In this document: piece by piece, positions 8,622-16,959 of the stretch
Layout: every line of letters begins with the position of its first letter
Numbering within the stretch: the first letter of the stretch is position 1
Source of the DNA: Streptomyces sp. NBC_01317
GTDB taxonomy: Bacteria > Actinomycetota > Actinomycetes > Streptomycetales > Streptomycetaceae
Length of the DNA: 64,000 nt
Assembly: GCF_035961655.1 (NCBI RefSeq)
Contig: NZ_CP108393.1
Span: 1-64,000, forward strand
Direction of reading: 5' to 3'
Notes under the pieces: model-generated
Told to the model about the DNA's origin: nothing
The model's input: only the letters and a program-made list of their open reading frames with translations
The model's database searches: none
Made by a program: the position numbers and the translations under genes

Positions 8622-9800
8622 TCACAGGAAGGGGGTGTCGGGGGCGAGGCCGAGGATCGAGCGCCCGTGTACTTCCTGGTTGGTGTTGAACGCGAACAGC
8701 GCGTGCAGCGCGAGCCCCCGGATGTCGCGGTGGAAGCGCTGGAAGGGCACGTCGCGCATGATGACCGAGGCGCCGCTGGCCTCGAAGAGCTCGTCCACGG
8801 CCTCCTTGGCGAGCTGGATCGCGTACGCCGCCCTGCCGCGTACCGCGGCCCGTTCCTCGACGGAGGGCTGGGTGCCGGCGTCGGCGTGCTTCTGGATCAG
8901 GCTCAGCCAGCCCTCCTGGAGGCCCTCGGCGGCCGCGAGCTTGTTGGCGGCCGTGGCGACCTGGATCTGCGTCACCGGTGACTGGCTCTGGTCGGTCCAC
9001 GAGGTGTACGTGATGCCGCGGCCCGGCAGCCGGTCCAGGAACAGGTCGTAGGCGCCCTTGGCGATCCCGATGTACGCCGAGGCGCCCTGGGCCATGAAGA
9101 AGGGAATGAACGGGTAATTGCGGCCGGTGGCACCGGTGTTGGAGCGGTCGCCCGTGGCGCCCGAGAGCACGTCGATCAGGAAGGCCACCCGGTGGGCGGG
9201 CACGGTCACGTTGTCGGCGGTGACGGTGGAGCTGCCGGTGCCGGCCGCGGAGGAGGCGTGCCAGTCGTCGGCGATGCTCAGTTCGGAGAACGGCACGAGG
9301 GCCGCGTAGGGGGCGGGGGTCCCGTCCGGTCCGGTGAGCAGGGCCGACAGGAGCGCCCAGTTGGCGCCGCGGGAGCCGGAGATCCATTTCCAGGATCCGC
9401 TGAGGGTGTAGCCGCCCTCGGCGGGGGTGAGGGTGCCCGAGGGGGCGAAGCCGGTGGAGACGCGGGCGGAGCCGCTCGCGTAGACCTCCTCCTGCGCCTG
9501 GTCGGAGAACTGGCTGGGAACCCATGAGCTGGACACCCAGATCATCGCCACCCAGCCGGTGGCCGTGTCGGCGCGGGATATCTCGGTGAGGATCCTGACC
9601 TGGTCGGCGAGCGGTGCCTCGAGTCCGCCGAAGCGGCGGGGCACCGACAGGCGGAACACGCCGGCCTTGTCGAGCAGTTCGATGTTGGCTTCCGGGATCC
9701 AACGGCGTTCCTCGGCTTCGGGACCGCTCTCCCGAAGCGTCGCGGCCAGACCGGTGACCTCGTCGAGAACCGCGGCGACGGCGCTGTCCGTCGTAGTCAT
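8622..9800 (-). CDS. Acyl-CoA-dehydrogenase-fold flavin-dependent monooxygenase/oxidase (copy 1)
   Basis: The protein has 392 residues, the length of acyl-CoA dehydrogenases and group D flavin monooxygenases (HsaA, HpaB-like). The order is as expected: an N-terminal helical domain (RRWIPEANIELLDKAGVFR, FGGL), a central beta domain (WISGSRGANW), and a C-terminal four-helix domain (RDVPFQRFHRDIRGL). The usual acyl-CoA dehydrogenase catalytic Glu region is not obvious, and the closing H-R-D-x-x-x-L resembles the monooxygenase branch. It is a paralogue of the gene at 26,356-27,528: both share WIPE-NIELL and the NTGATGRNY block. Reduced flavin would come from the flavin reductase at 24,626. In streptazone- and coelimycin-type pathways such enzymes oxidise or epoxidise the cyclic imine. 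The ATG at 9800 follows GGAGG. Confidence 0.85.
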   Translation of the reverse strand: MTTTDSAVAAVLDEVTGLAATLRESGPEAEERRWIPEANIELLDKAGVFRLSVPRRFGGLEAPLADQVRILTEISRADTATGWVAMIWVSSSWVPSQFSDQAQEEVYASGSARVSTGFAPSGTLTPAEGGYTLSGSWKWISGSRGANWALLSALLTGPDGTPAPYAALVPFSELSIADDWHASSAAGTGSSTVTADNVTVPAHRVAFLIDVLSGATGDRSNTGATGRNYPFIPFFMAQGASAYIGIAKGAYDLFLDRLPGRGITYTSWTDQSQSPVTQIQVATAANKLAAAEGLQEGWLSLIQKHADAGTQPSVEERAAVRGRAAYAIQLAKEAVDELFEASGASVIMRDVPFQRFHRDIRGLALHALFAFNTNQEVHGRSILGLAPDTPFL

Positions 9801-10213
9801 TCTGCCTCCTGAGCAGTCTCGTCCCACCCGGGGGAGGTGGGAGGCCGGGTCCGGGGGCCGCCGCCGGGCGGCGGGTCACCGGACCCGTTTATGCGAACGG
9901 GTCAATACGCGCCGCGCGGTTCGGACCGCAACGCAACTTGGGCAAAAGCAACCGAGAGCAATCGACCTCGATTGCGGCACGCACCGAGCATTCTCCCGGA
10001 AGGGCGGTCTCGTACCGGTAATCAGTAAGTCATTCGCCAATCCCCGCCCAATGCGTCTCACCTCAAGCGTCAATGGGAGCGGGCCCCGGCGGGCTTCGCG
10101 GCGGGGCCGGGCATGAGAAAAGGCGGCGCCCTGGCCGGCGGGGGAATCGCGGCCAGGGCGTCGCGCTGGGGGGGGCCGTTTGGGGGCGGCCCGTCCGGGG
10201 GGTGGGGGCGGTG
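9801..10213. promoter_or_regulatory. Leader/promoter region of the flavoenzyme gene
   Basis: This gap lies between the MFS stop and the start of the acyl-CoA-dehydrogenase-like gene, both on the minus strand. A 9-bp inverted repeat (9846-9854/9879-9887) lies about 46 bp upstream of the start and could be an attenuator or operator. The middle part is relatively AT-rich and probably contains the promoter, but no -10/-35 pair is clear. Confidence 0.4.
10127..10160 (-). terminator. Intrinsic terminator of the MFS gene
   Basis: A perfect 10-bp stem (10127-10136 with 10151-10160) has a 14-base loop. Read on the minus strand it is followed within five bases by TTTT. It lies 54 bp past the MFS stop codon. 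Confidence 0.75.
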
Positions 10214-11659
10214 TTACGAGACGGAGGCGGCCTGCGGGAGGGGCTCGTCGGCGGCGCCGGAGCGCTTGCGCAGGCCGAAGGCGCTGAGCACCGTGGCCAG
10301 CAGGGCCGCGACCAGGGGGACGACCAGGGCGGCCTGGTAACCGTCGAGCTGGGCGGCGGGCGAGGATCCGTCGGTGGCGGCGATGTTGACCGCGGCCACC
10401 GAGGAGAGCCCCAGGGCCGCTCCGAACTGGAAGGAGGTGTAGAGCAGGCCGCCGGCGACGCCCTGTTCCTCCTCCTCGATGCCCTCGGTGGCGACGATGG
10501 TGAGCGGGCCGTACGCCAGGGAGAAGGCGAGACCGAGGATAATCAGGCTCGGGAACATCATCGCGTACGTCCAGTCCGCCTGGACCGGCAGGAACAGGGC
10601 GTACGACAGCGAGGCCAGGACCAGGCCGCCGAAGATCACCCGGGCGTTGCCGAACTTCTCGACCAGCTTGGGCGTCAGTGTCGGCGAGAGGACCGCGTCG
10701 ATCCCGATCACGATCATCGCGAAGCTGGTCTGGAGGGTCGACCAGTCGCGCAGTTCCTGGAGGTAGAGGACGACGATGAACTGGAAGCCGAAGAACCCGG
10801 CCGCGAAGAGGAGTCCGGCGATGTTGGAGCGTACGAGCGCGGAGTTGCGGAAGATCCCGAGCCGCACCAGCGGTGAGGCCGACTTGCGCTCGATGGCGGT
10901 GAAGGCGAGGAACAGCGCCAGGCTGGCGGCGACCGTGCCCACGGTCCAGGGGGCCGCCACGTGGGTGGCGCGCTCGACGGAGTACACGAGCAGCAGGATC
11001 GCGCCGGTGACGGTGATGGCGCCGGCCAGGTCGACGGGCTGGCCGTCGCGCCGGGGGCGGGCCGACTTGGGGATGAGGGCGATGGCGGTGACCAGGATCA
11101 GGAAGGAGAGGATCACCGGGGCGAAGAACACCCACCGCCAGTTGACCGCGGCGAGGAGGCCGCCGACGACCAGGCCGATGGAGAAACCGCCGGCGGCGGT
11201 GCCCGAGTAGACGAGCAGCGCCTTGTTGCGCTTGGGGCCCTCCTCGAAGCTGGTGGTGATGATCGACAGGCCGGCCGGGGTCATGAAGGCCGCCGCGACA
11301 CCGGTGACGAACCGGGCGGTGATCAGCATCCAGCCCTCGGTGGCCAGGCCGCCGAGGCCGGAGAAGAGCAGGAACAGCACCAGCCAGAAGATGAACATCT
11401 GGCGGCGCCCGAACAGGTCGGCGGCCCGGCCGCCGAGCAGCATGAAGCCGCCGTAGCCGAGCACGTAGGCACTCATGACCCACTGGAGCGTGCCGGTGGA
11501 CAGGCCCAGGTCCTCACGGATCGAGGGAAGCGCCACATTGAGCATCGCTACGTCGATGCCCTCCAGGAAGATCGCGCCGCACAGCACGAACAGCACGCCC
11601 CAGGCGCGCCCGCTCATGCGGTCGGTGCCGCTGCCCGACGGGTTTTGCACTGTGGACAC
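10214..11659 (-). CDS. MFS drug/metabolite efflux transporter, DHA2 (14-TM) type
   Basis: The protein has 481 residues and is strongly hydrophobic throughout. It shows the motif C region and the motif A loop LGGRAADLFGRRQMF, which identify the drug:H+ antiporter group of the major facilitator superfamily. The early GIDVAMLNVALPSI (D1-like motif) and the length point to the 14-helix DHA2/EmrB-QacA branch. It is expected in the cytoplasmic membrane exporting the cluster's product or intermediates. The GTG start at 11,659 is chosen because AAGGAG lies 7 bases upstream. It is divergent from the HxlR gene at 11,840, a common arrangement for a pump and its local repressor. The C-terminus is polar, and an intrinsic terminator follows. 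Confidence 0.9.
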   Translation of the reverse strand: MSTVQNPSGSGTDRMSGRAWGVLFVLCGAIFLEGIDVAMLNVALPSIREDLGLSTGTLQWVMSAYVLGYGGFMLLGGRAADLFGRRQMFIFWLVLFLLFSGLGGLATEGWMLITARFVTGVAAAFMTPAGLSIITTSFEEGPKRNKALLVYSGTAAGGFSIGLVVGGLLAAVNWRWVFFAPVILSFLILVTAIALIPKSARPRRDGQPVDLAGAITVTGAILLLVYSVERATHVAAPWTVGTVAASLALFLAFTAIERKSASPLVRLGIFRNSALVRSNIAGLLFAAGFFGFQFIVVLYLQELRDWSTLQTSFAMIVIGIDAVLSPTLTPKLVEKFGNARVIFGGLVLASLSYALFLPVQADWTYAMMFPSLIILGLAFSLAYGPLTIVATEGIEEEEQGVAGGLLYTSFQFGAALGLSSVAAVNIAATDGSSPAAQLDGYQAALVVPLVAALLATVLSAFGLRKRSGAADEPLPQAASVS

Positions 11660-11839
11660 AGGAAGTCTCCTTGAAAGCACGCAGGAATGAGGAAAGGGAA
11701 TTCGCCCGCGCTCTTGTCCGGCGCAGGTGGAGCGCCCGGGGGAGGCGGTGTGCGGTTCCCCGGCCACGGAGTCCGGTTACGGGAGAGCCCGCCGGTTCCC
11801 ACTTGTAACTCCCGGAATCATCCGGCAAGCTGACTGGCC

Positions 11840-12277
11840 ATGGAAGAAGGCACTTTAAAGTCACCGACGCACTGCACGGGTACCGATGGGGACTACGACA
11901 TCCTCCAGTGGGACACGCGGGAGGGCTGCGAGGTACGGCAGATCCTCGACCGCGTCGCCGACAAGTGGTCGCTGCTGGTCATAGCACTGCTGGAACGGCG
12001 GACCCTGCGCTTCACGGAACTGCGCCGCAGGATCGAGGGGATCAGCCAGCGGATGCTGACGGTGACACTGCGTCAGCTCGAACGGGACGGGCTCGTCCGC
12101 CGGACCGTACACCCCGTGGTGCCTCCCCGGGTGGACTACGAACTCACTCCTCTGGGGGCGACGCTCCACGACACCATCCAGGCCCTGGTGGCGTGGACGG
12201 AGGCGCACCAGCACGAGATCGCGGTCGCCCGCGGTGAGTACGACCAGCGTGCGAAGCTCGAGTCCCGGGCATCCTGA
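11840..12277 (+). CDS. HxlR-family transcriptional regulator
   Basis: The protein has 145 residues with the single winged-helix domain of the HxlR family. The signature block reads ADKWSLLVIALLERRTLRFTELRRRIEGISQRMLT, followed by the wing (LVRRTVHPVVPPRVDYELTPLG). HxlR proteins are small dimeric repressors or activators, often sensing electrophiles or redox state. A Cys at residue 31 sits where several redox-sensing members carry one. It is divergent from the efflux pump with a gap of 180 bp, so it probably controls the pump and itself. The first codons are echoed in a partial copy at 7441-7490. Confidence 0.85.
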   Translation: MEEGTLKSPTHCTGTDGDYDILQWDTREGCEVRQILDRVADKWSLLVIALLERRTLRFTELRRRIEGISQRMLTVTLRQLERDGLVRRTVHPVVPPRVDYELTPLGATLHDTIQALVAWTEAHQHEIAVARGEYDQRAKLESRAS

Positions 12278-12301
12278 CCGCTTGAACACCCGCTGTCCGG
12301 T

Positions 12302-12338
12302 GGGCGGTTACCGGGTGGTTGCCGGCCGGTGACCGCCC
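12302..12338. terminator. Bidirectional terminator-like hairpin
   Basis: An inverted repeat of about 12 bp with one T/G wobble pairs 12302-12314 with 12326-12338. It sits between the convergent ends of the HxlR gene (12,277) and the AfsR-type SARP gene (12,348). Confidence 0.55.
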
Positions 12339-12347
12339 CGGGGGGGG

Positions 12348-15300
12348 TTACCGGGTGTCCGGGGGCCGGCCGGCCGGTGTGGTGTCAGGGGGCTTGGGAG
12401 AGGGGGAGCGTTCCATCTCGGCGGCGGCCTGGGTCACATGGTCCGTCCGCTCCCCCACCGAGAACTGCACGGCGTACGCCTCCTCGCCGAGCACGTTGCG
12501 CAGGCGCGCCGCGATGCGCTCCACATCGGCCTGTTCGGCGGGCGGCTGGGGTGCGCCTGTGCGCCGTCTGGTGGCGGCGGCCGTGCCCAGGAGTCTGGCC
12601 GCCCTTTCCCACCGGCCGGCCAGGGAGTGGGCGCCGGCGAGGCCTTCGAGTGCCAGGGCCACGGCGCGGGGGTCGCCGGTGGCCGTGGCGGTGGCCAGGC
12701 CGTCCTGATGCAGTGTCAGGGCTTGTGCGGCGTCCACGCGTTGCTCCGCGATGAAGCCCAGTTCGGCCAGTACGAGGGCCAGGCCCGGGGCGTCGTAGCG
12801 GCTGCGGTTCCAGGTGAGCCAGGGGCGCAGCCGGGCCTCGGCGACGTCCAGGTTGCCCTCGCGCCGGGCGCCGAGGGCCAGGCCGAGGGCGGCGAACTGC
12901 TCGGCGGGCCGGTTGCCCTGCTCGACGGCGAGGCGCTGGGCGCGGGTGTGGAAGTCCTCGGCCTCGCGGTAGCGCCATTCGAGGATGGCGATGCGGCCGA
13001 GTCCGGAGAGCTGGCGGGAGACCTCGGGCCACAGTTCGAGGGCCTCGGCGATGCGCAGGCCTTCGCGGTGGAGTTGTTCGGCCTGTTCGTAGTTGCCGTT
13101 GATCTCGGCCAGTACGCTCAGTACTTCGGCGGCCTTCAGCTGTCCCCATTGTTCTCCGAGTTCGGTGAACTGGGCGCGGGCTTCGAGGGCGTTGTCGCGC
13201 AGGGCGTCGAGGTCGCCGCGGGCCAGGGCCAGGGCGGCGCGGCTGCTGAGGGCCGCGGCGGTGCCCCAGCTGTCGTGCAGGGCGCGGGAGTTGTGGAGGG
13301 CGCGCCGTACGCCGTCCTCGCCGGCGGACAGGACGCCCACGCTCCAGTGGGCGGCGCCGAGGAACCACTCGGCCCTGACCTGTCCCACCTCGTGCCCGGC
13401 CGGGCCGCCGCGGGCGGCGGGGGGCCCGGGGTCCGAGACGCCCTCGCCCAGCAGCATGGAGAAGCCGGCGTGCCAGCAGGCTGCCTCGGCCCGTTCGGCG
13501 GGGACCGCTTTGCCGCCGGTGGCCTCGCTGTCGACGGCCAGCGCGGTCGCCAGTGCCCTGCGGGCCTCGCCGAGGCGGCCGCGCAGGAACCGGTACCAGC
13601 TGAGCGCGTTGGCCAGGCGCAGCGCGCGGTGGGCGTCCTCGGTGCGCCTTGCTTCCTGGAGCGCGCGCTGGAAGTTGGCGGCCTCCGCGTCGAGGCGGCG
13701 CAGCCAGCGGCGCTGGTCGCGGCCGTGGAGGTGGGGTTGGGCGCGTTCGGCCAGTTCGGTGTAGTAGCGCAGGTGGCGGGCGGCCAGGTCGTGGGACTCG
13801 CCGGATTCGCCGAGGCGCTGCTGGCTGTAGGCGGCGACGGATTCCAGGAGGCGGTAGCGTGCGCCGGCGGGGCTGTCGCTCCTGAGTGCCAGTGAGCGGT
13901 CCACGAGCACGGCGAGTGCGTCGACCACGTCCTGGGCCGTCATGCCGGTGCCGGAGCAGACTTGTTCGGCCGCTTCGAGGTCGCAGCCTTCGGCGAAGAC
14001 GGAGAGTCTGCGCAGGACGGTCTGTCCGCGGGTGTCCAGCAGGCTCCAGCTCCAGTCGATGGTGGCCTGGAGGGTGCGGTGGCGGTGGGGTGCGTCGCGG
14101 TATCCGCTGGTGAGTATGCGGAAGCGGTCGTCGAGCCGGTCGTAGAGTTCGTCCACGCCCAGGGCCCGGACGCGGGTGGCGGCCAGTTCGAGGGCGAGGG
14201 GGATGCCGTCGAGGCGCCGGCATATCCCGGCGATCCTGCGGACGGTGGCGGCGTCGGGTGAGAAGTCGGGGTCGGTGGCGCGGACCCGTTCGACGAACAG
14301 TCGTACGGCGCTGGAGGCGAGGACGGTCTCGAACCGTTCCTCGCCGGAGGGCGGGAGGCCGAGGGAGGGCACGGGCCAGAGTGTCTCGCCGCTGATGCGC
14401 AGGGGTTCCTGGCTGGTGGCGAGGATGTGGAGGCCCGGGGCGCTGTCGAGGAGGGGGCCCGCGAGGCGTGCCACGTCGTCGATCGCGTATTCGCAGCTGT
14501 CCAGGATGAGGACGAGGCGCTGGGAGGCGAGGATGCCGGCGAGGCGCTGGGTGGCTCCGGCGGCGGGGCTGTCGGAGGCGGATTCCCTGATTCCCAGTAC
14601 GGCCATGATCCGTTCGGCGAGTGGTTCCGGTCCGATGGTGCGTTCCGGGGCGCGGGCGCCGGCCAGTTCCACCAGCCAGGTCCCGTCGGGGAATTGGGCG
14701 GTGAGGCCGTCGACGATGGCGGTGGCCAGCCGGGTCTTGCCGACTCCGCCGGGGCCGGTGAGGGTTACCAGGCGGCGGTGTGAGATGAGCCGGCGCACCT
14801 CGTCCATGGCCTCGTCCCTGCCGACCAGGGTGCTGACGGAGGCGGTGAGGTTGGTGCGGGCGCGGGCGGCGGTGGCGGGGGCGGGTCGGGAGTCGGGCCG
14901 GGCGAGTTGGGGGTCGTGGCGCAGGATCGCCTGTTGGAGGGCGTCGAGCGCGGGTCCTGGCATCAGGCCCAGTTCCTCGTCGAGGCGGCGGCGCAGGTCG
15001 GCGTAGCTGTCGAGTGCTTCGGAGGGGCGTCCGGCCCGGTAGAGGGTGCGCATCTGTACGACGCGCAGGCCTTCTCTGAGGGGGAAGCGCTCGACCAGGG
15101 CGGTGAGTTCGCCGACCAGGGCGCTGTGTTCGCCCAGTTCCAGGCGGGTTTCCGCGTAGACTTCGACCGCGGCGAGGCGTTCTTCCTCCAGGGTGGCCGC
15201 GGCGGAGCGTACGAAGGGCTGGTCGGCGAAGTCGGCGAAGGCGGGGCCGCGCCACAGGGACAGGGCTTCGGTCAGGACGGTGACCTTCTCGCGGGGTTCG

Positions 15301-15653
15301 TCGCAGGTGCGGGCTTCGGCGACCAGGGCGCGGAACCGGCCGACGTCCAGTGCCTGGGCCGGTATGTCGATGGTGTATCCGGGTGCCTGGTGGGCGATGA
15401 GGGAGCGGGCTCCGGTTTCGGCGTTCTCCAGGGCCCGGCGCAGTTGTGAGACTTTGGCCTGTAAGGATGAGGTGGGGCGGGCGGTGTAGGCGGAGCCGCC
15501 CCAGAGGTCTTCGATGAGCCGTCCTTTGGGTACGACTTCGCCGTGGTGGGCGAGGAGGTCCGCGAGGAGCGTACGGACCTTCACCTCGGGAACCGGCACC
15601 AGGCTCCCCTCGGCGCTCCACACCTCCAGTGGGCCCAGCACCCCGAATCGCAT
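12348..15653 (-). CDS. AfsR-type SARP regulator (DNA-binding + BTAD + NB-ARC + TPR)
   Basis: The protein has 1,101 residues. The N-terminal OmpR-type winged helix (residues 1-95, MRFGVLGPLEV...) and bacterial transcriptional activation domain (about 100-245) define a SARP activator. An NB-ARC/STAND ATPase follows, with Walker A LTGPGGVGKTRLA near residue 300 and Walker B LVLILDSCEY near 377. The C-terminal 450 residues are TPR-like helical repeats. This is the AfsR architecture, which integrates signals and activates antibiotic operons. Codon 64 is TTA (15,464-15,462), so translation should need the bldA tRNA. The gene is divergent from the type II thioesterase gene with a 459-bp gap. It is one of three SARPs here and probably pathway-specific given its location; target promoters are not proven. 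Confidence 0.9.
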   Translation of the reverse strand: MRFGVLGPLEVWSAEGSLVPVPEVKVRTLLADLLAHHGEVVPKGRLIEDLWGGSAYTARPTSSLQAKVSQLRRALENAETGARSLIAHQAPGYTIDIPAQALDVGRFRALVAEARTCDEPREKVTVLTEALSLWRGPAFADFADQPFVRSAAATLEEERLAAVEVYAETRLELGEHSALVGELTALVERFPLREGLRVVQMRTLYRAGRPSEALDSYADLRRRLDEELGLMPGPALDALQQAILRHDPQLARPDSRPAPATAARARTNLTASVSTLVGRDEAMDEVRRLISHRRLVTLTGPGGVGKTRLATAIVDGLTAQFPDGTWLVELAGARAPERTIGPEPLAERIMAVLGIRESASDSPAAGATQRLAGILASQRLVLILDSCEYAIDDVARLAGPLLDSAPGLHILATSQEPLRISGETLWPVPSLGLPPSGEERFETVLASSAVRLFVERVRATDPDFSPDAATVRRIAGICRRLDGIPLALELAATRVRALGVDELYDRLDDRFRILTSGYRDAPHRHRTLQATIDWSWSLLDTRGQTVLRRLSVFAEGCDLEAAEQVCSGTGMTAQDVVDALAVLVDRSLALRSDSPAGARYRLLESVAAYSQQRLGESGESHDLAARHLRYYTELAERAQPHLHGRDQRRWLRRLDAEAANFQRALQEARRTEDAHRALRLANALSWYRFLRGRLGEARRALATALAVDSEATGGKAVPAERAEAACWHAGFSMLLGEGVSDPGPPAARGGPAGHEVGQVRAEWFLGAAHWSVGVLSAGEDGVRRALHNSRALHDSWGTAAALSSRAALALARGDLDALRDNALEARAQFTELGEQWGQLKAAEVLSVLAEINGNYEQAEQLHREGLRIAEALELWPEVSRQLSGLGRIAILEWRYREAEDFHTRAQRLAVEQGNRPAEQFAALGLALGARREGNLDVAEARLRPWLTWNRSRYDAPGLALVLAELGFIAEQRVDAAQALTLHQDGLATATATGDPRAVALALEGLAGAHSLAGRWERAARLLGTAAATRRRTGAPQPPAEQADVERIAARLRNVLGEEAYAVQFSVGERTDHVTQAAAEMERSPSPKPPDTTPAGRPPDTR

Positions 15654-16112
15654 GATCACACAGTAACCCGATCGACTCGCGGAGTGATGAGGCCTCAAGC
15701 GGGCTCCAACCGGGGCCGGCCGAGAACGGGGCGGGCGCCCCGAACCGGACCCGAAGCAAACCCGAAGGACCATCCGCGACTGTGGGACCGGACCGAGGGC
15801 GCCAGAGGGGAGTCCGGTGCGGGGAGACGCGAGGGGCGGGACCGGCGCGGCCACGGCCCGGCGGCCCGGTGCCGCGGCCGCTCCTGTGGGGAGCGGGGCC
15901 GGGGGTGGCCGAAGACCCTGCGCCGTGGCCGGCGCGTGTGTGGTGGTGCCCGGGTGCCGGGGGGTGTGCTCTCCCGGTCCGCCGGGGGGTGTGGCATGCC
16001 GGGGCGCCCGGGTGGCCGGCCGGTGGGCGGGTGGGGCCGTGCGCCGCGCCCGGCCCGCGCTCAAGGAATCCTACGAGCAACCCCGATCGCACGCACAGGA
16101 GTTGAGAACACT
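15654..16112. promoter_or_regulatory. Divergent promoter region, SARP/thioesterase
   Basis: This is a 459-bp gap between the divergent AfsR-type SARP and thioesterase genes. It must contain both promoters, but no convincing -10/-35 pair or SARP heptamer array was found by eye. No credible coding frame is present. Confidence 0.4.
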
Positions 16113-16910
16113 ATGAACAGTCAGTGGTTCAGGCGGTTCGCGGAGGCGGGGCCCGGCGCGGTGCGGCTGGTCTGTTTCCCGCACGCCGGCGGTTCGGCCA
16201 GTGTGTACGTCCCTCTGGCGCGCCGGCTGTCGGCCGGGGCCGGCGGCCCGGGTGCGGTCGGTGTTCCCGGCGGCCCGGGCGTCGATGTGCTGGCCGTGCA
16301 GTATCCCGGGCGCCAGGACCGCAGGAACGAGGCGGGGCCGGCGGGCATCGTGGAGCTGGCCGGGCGGATCGCCGGGGAGCTGGGCGCGGCGCCGGGCGGC
16401 CCGTACGCCTTCTTCGGCCACAGCATGGGTGCGCTGCTCGCCTACGAGAGCGCCCGCGCCCTGGCGGCCGCGGGGGCGCCGCTGCCGGTGCGGCTGTTCC
16501 TCTCGGCGCGCGGGGCGCCCGGCCCCTTCCCGGACCGGCACGACGTGCTGGCCGGTGACCGGGAGATCCTGGCGGCCGTCCGCTCCCTGGGCGGGACGGG
16601 TGCCGCCGTGCTCGCCGACCCGGAGCTGGTGGAGATGGCGCTGCCCGCGCTGCGCGCCGACTACCGGGCGCTCGCCTCCTACCGCTGGGGCGGTGGTGCG
16701 CCGCTGGAGATCGCGGTGAGTGTGCTGGCCGGGCGCGAGGACCCGGTCGTCGCGGTCGAAGAGGCGGCGCGCTGGCGGGAGTTCACCCGGGCGGGGTTCG
16801 AGCTGGAGGTCTTCCCGGGCGGTCACTTCTTTCTGGACCAGAACCTCGACGCCGTGGCCGGGCTGGTGCTGCGCGGTGTGCGGGACGCGGTCACGCAAGG
16901 GGGCAGGTAG
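16113..16910 (+). CDS. Type II (editing) thioesterase
   Basis: The protein has 265 residues with an alpha/beta-hydrolase fold of the type II thioesterase family. An early FPHAGGSAS forms the oxyanion region, the nucleophile elbow is GHSMG (Ser near residue 108), and the catalytic His lies in FPGGHFFL near the C-terminus; an Asp (GREDPVV) completes the triad. These free-standing enzymes remove aberrant or decarboxylated acyl groups from PKS carrier proteins. Because the assembly line ends in a thioester reductase rather than a TE domain, this protein is more likely an editor than the chain-release enzyme. The ATG at 16,113 follows AGGAG. The SARP gene starts 49 bp downstream on the same strand, suggesting one transcript. 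Confidence 0.88.
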   Translation: MNSQWFRRFAEAGPGAVRLVCFPHAGGSASVYVPLARRLSAGAGGPGAVGVPGGPGVDVLAVQYPGRQDRRNEAGPAGIVELAGRIAGELGAAPGGPYAFFGHSMGALLAYESARALAAAGAPLPVRLFLSARGAPGPFPDRHDVLAGDREILAAVRSLGGTGAAVLADPELVEMALPALRADYRALASYRWGGGAPLEIAVSVLAGREDPVVAVEEAARWREFTRAGFELEVFPGGHFFLDQNLDAVAGLVLRGVRDAVTQGGR

Positions 16911-16959
16911 CGCGAGCCCCAGTCACCGACGGTCGGTTGGTCAACTCGCGGGAGAAAAC

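Noticed and set aside
12306..12334. Three GGT heptamers at 11-bp spacing as a SARP operator
   Set aside because: They lie between convergent gene ends with no promoter to control, and coincide with a terminator stem that explains the repeats.
16113..16910. Thioesterase as the chain-release enzyme
   Set aside because: It is a free-standing type II enzyme, and PKS3 already ends in a complete thioester reductase with GATGFLG and Tyr-x-x-x-Lys.
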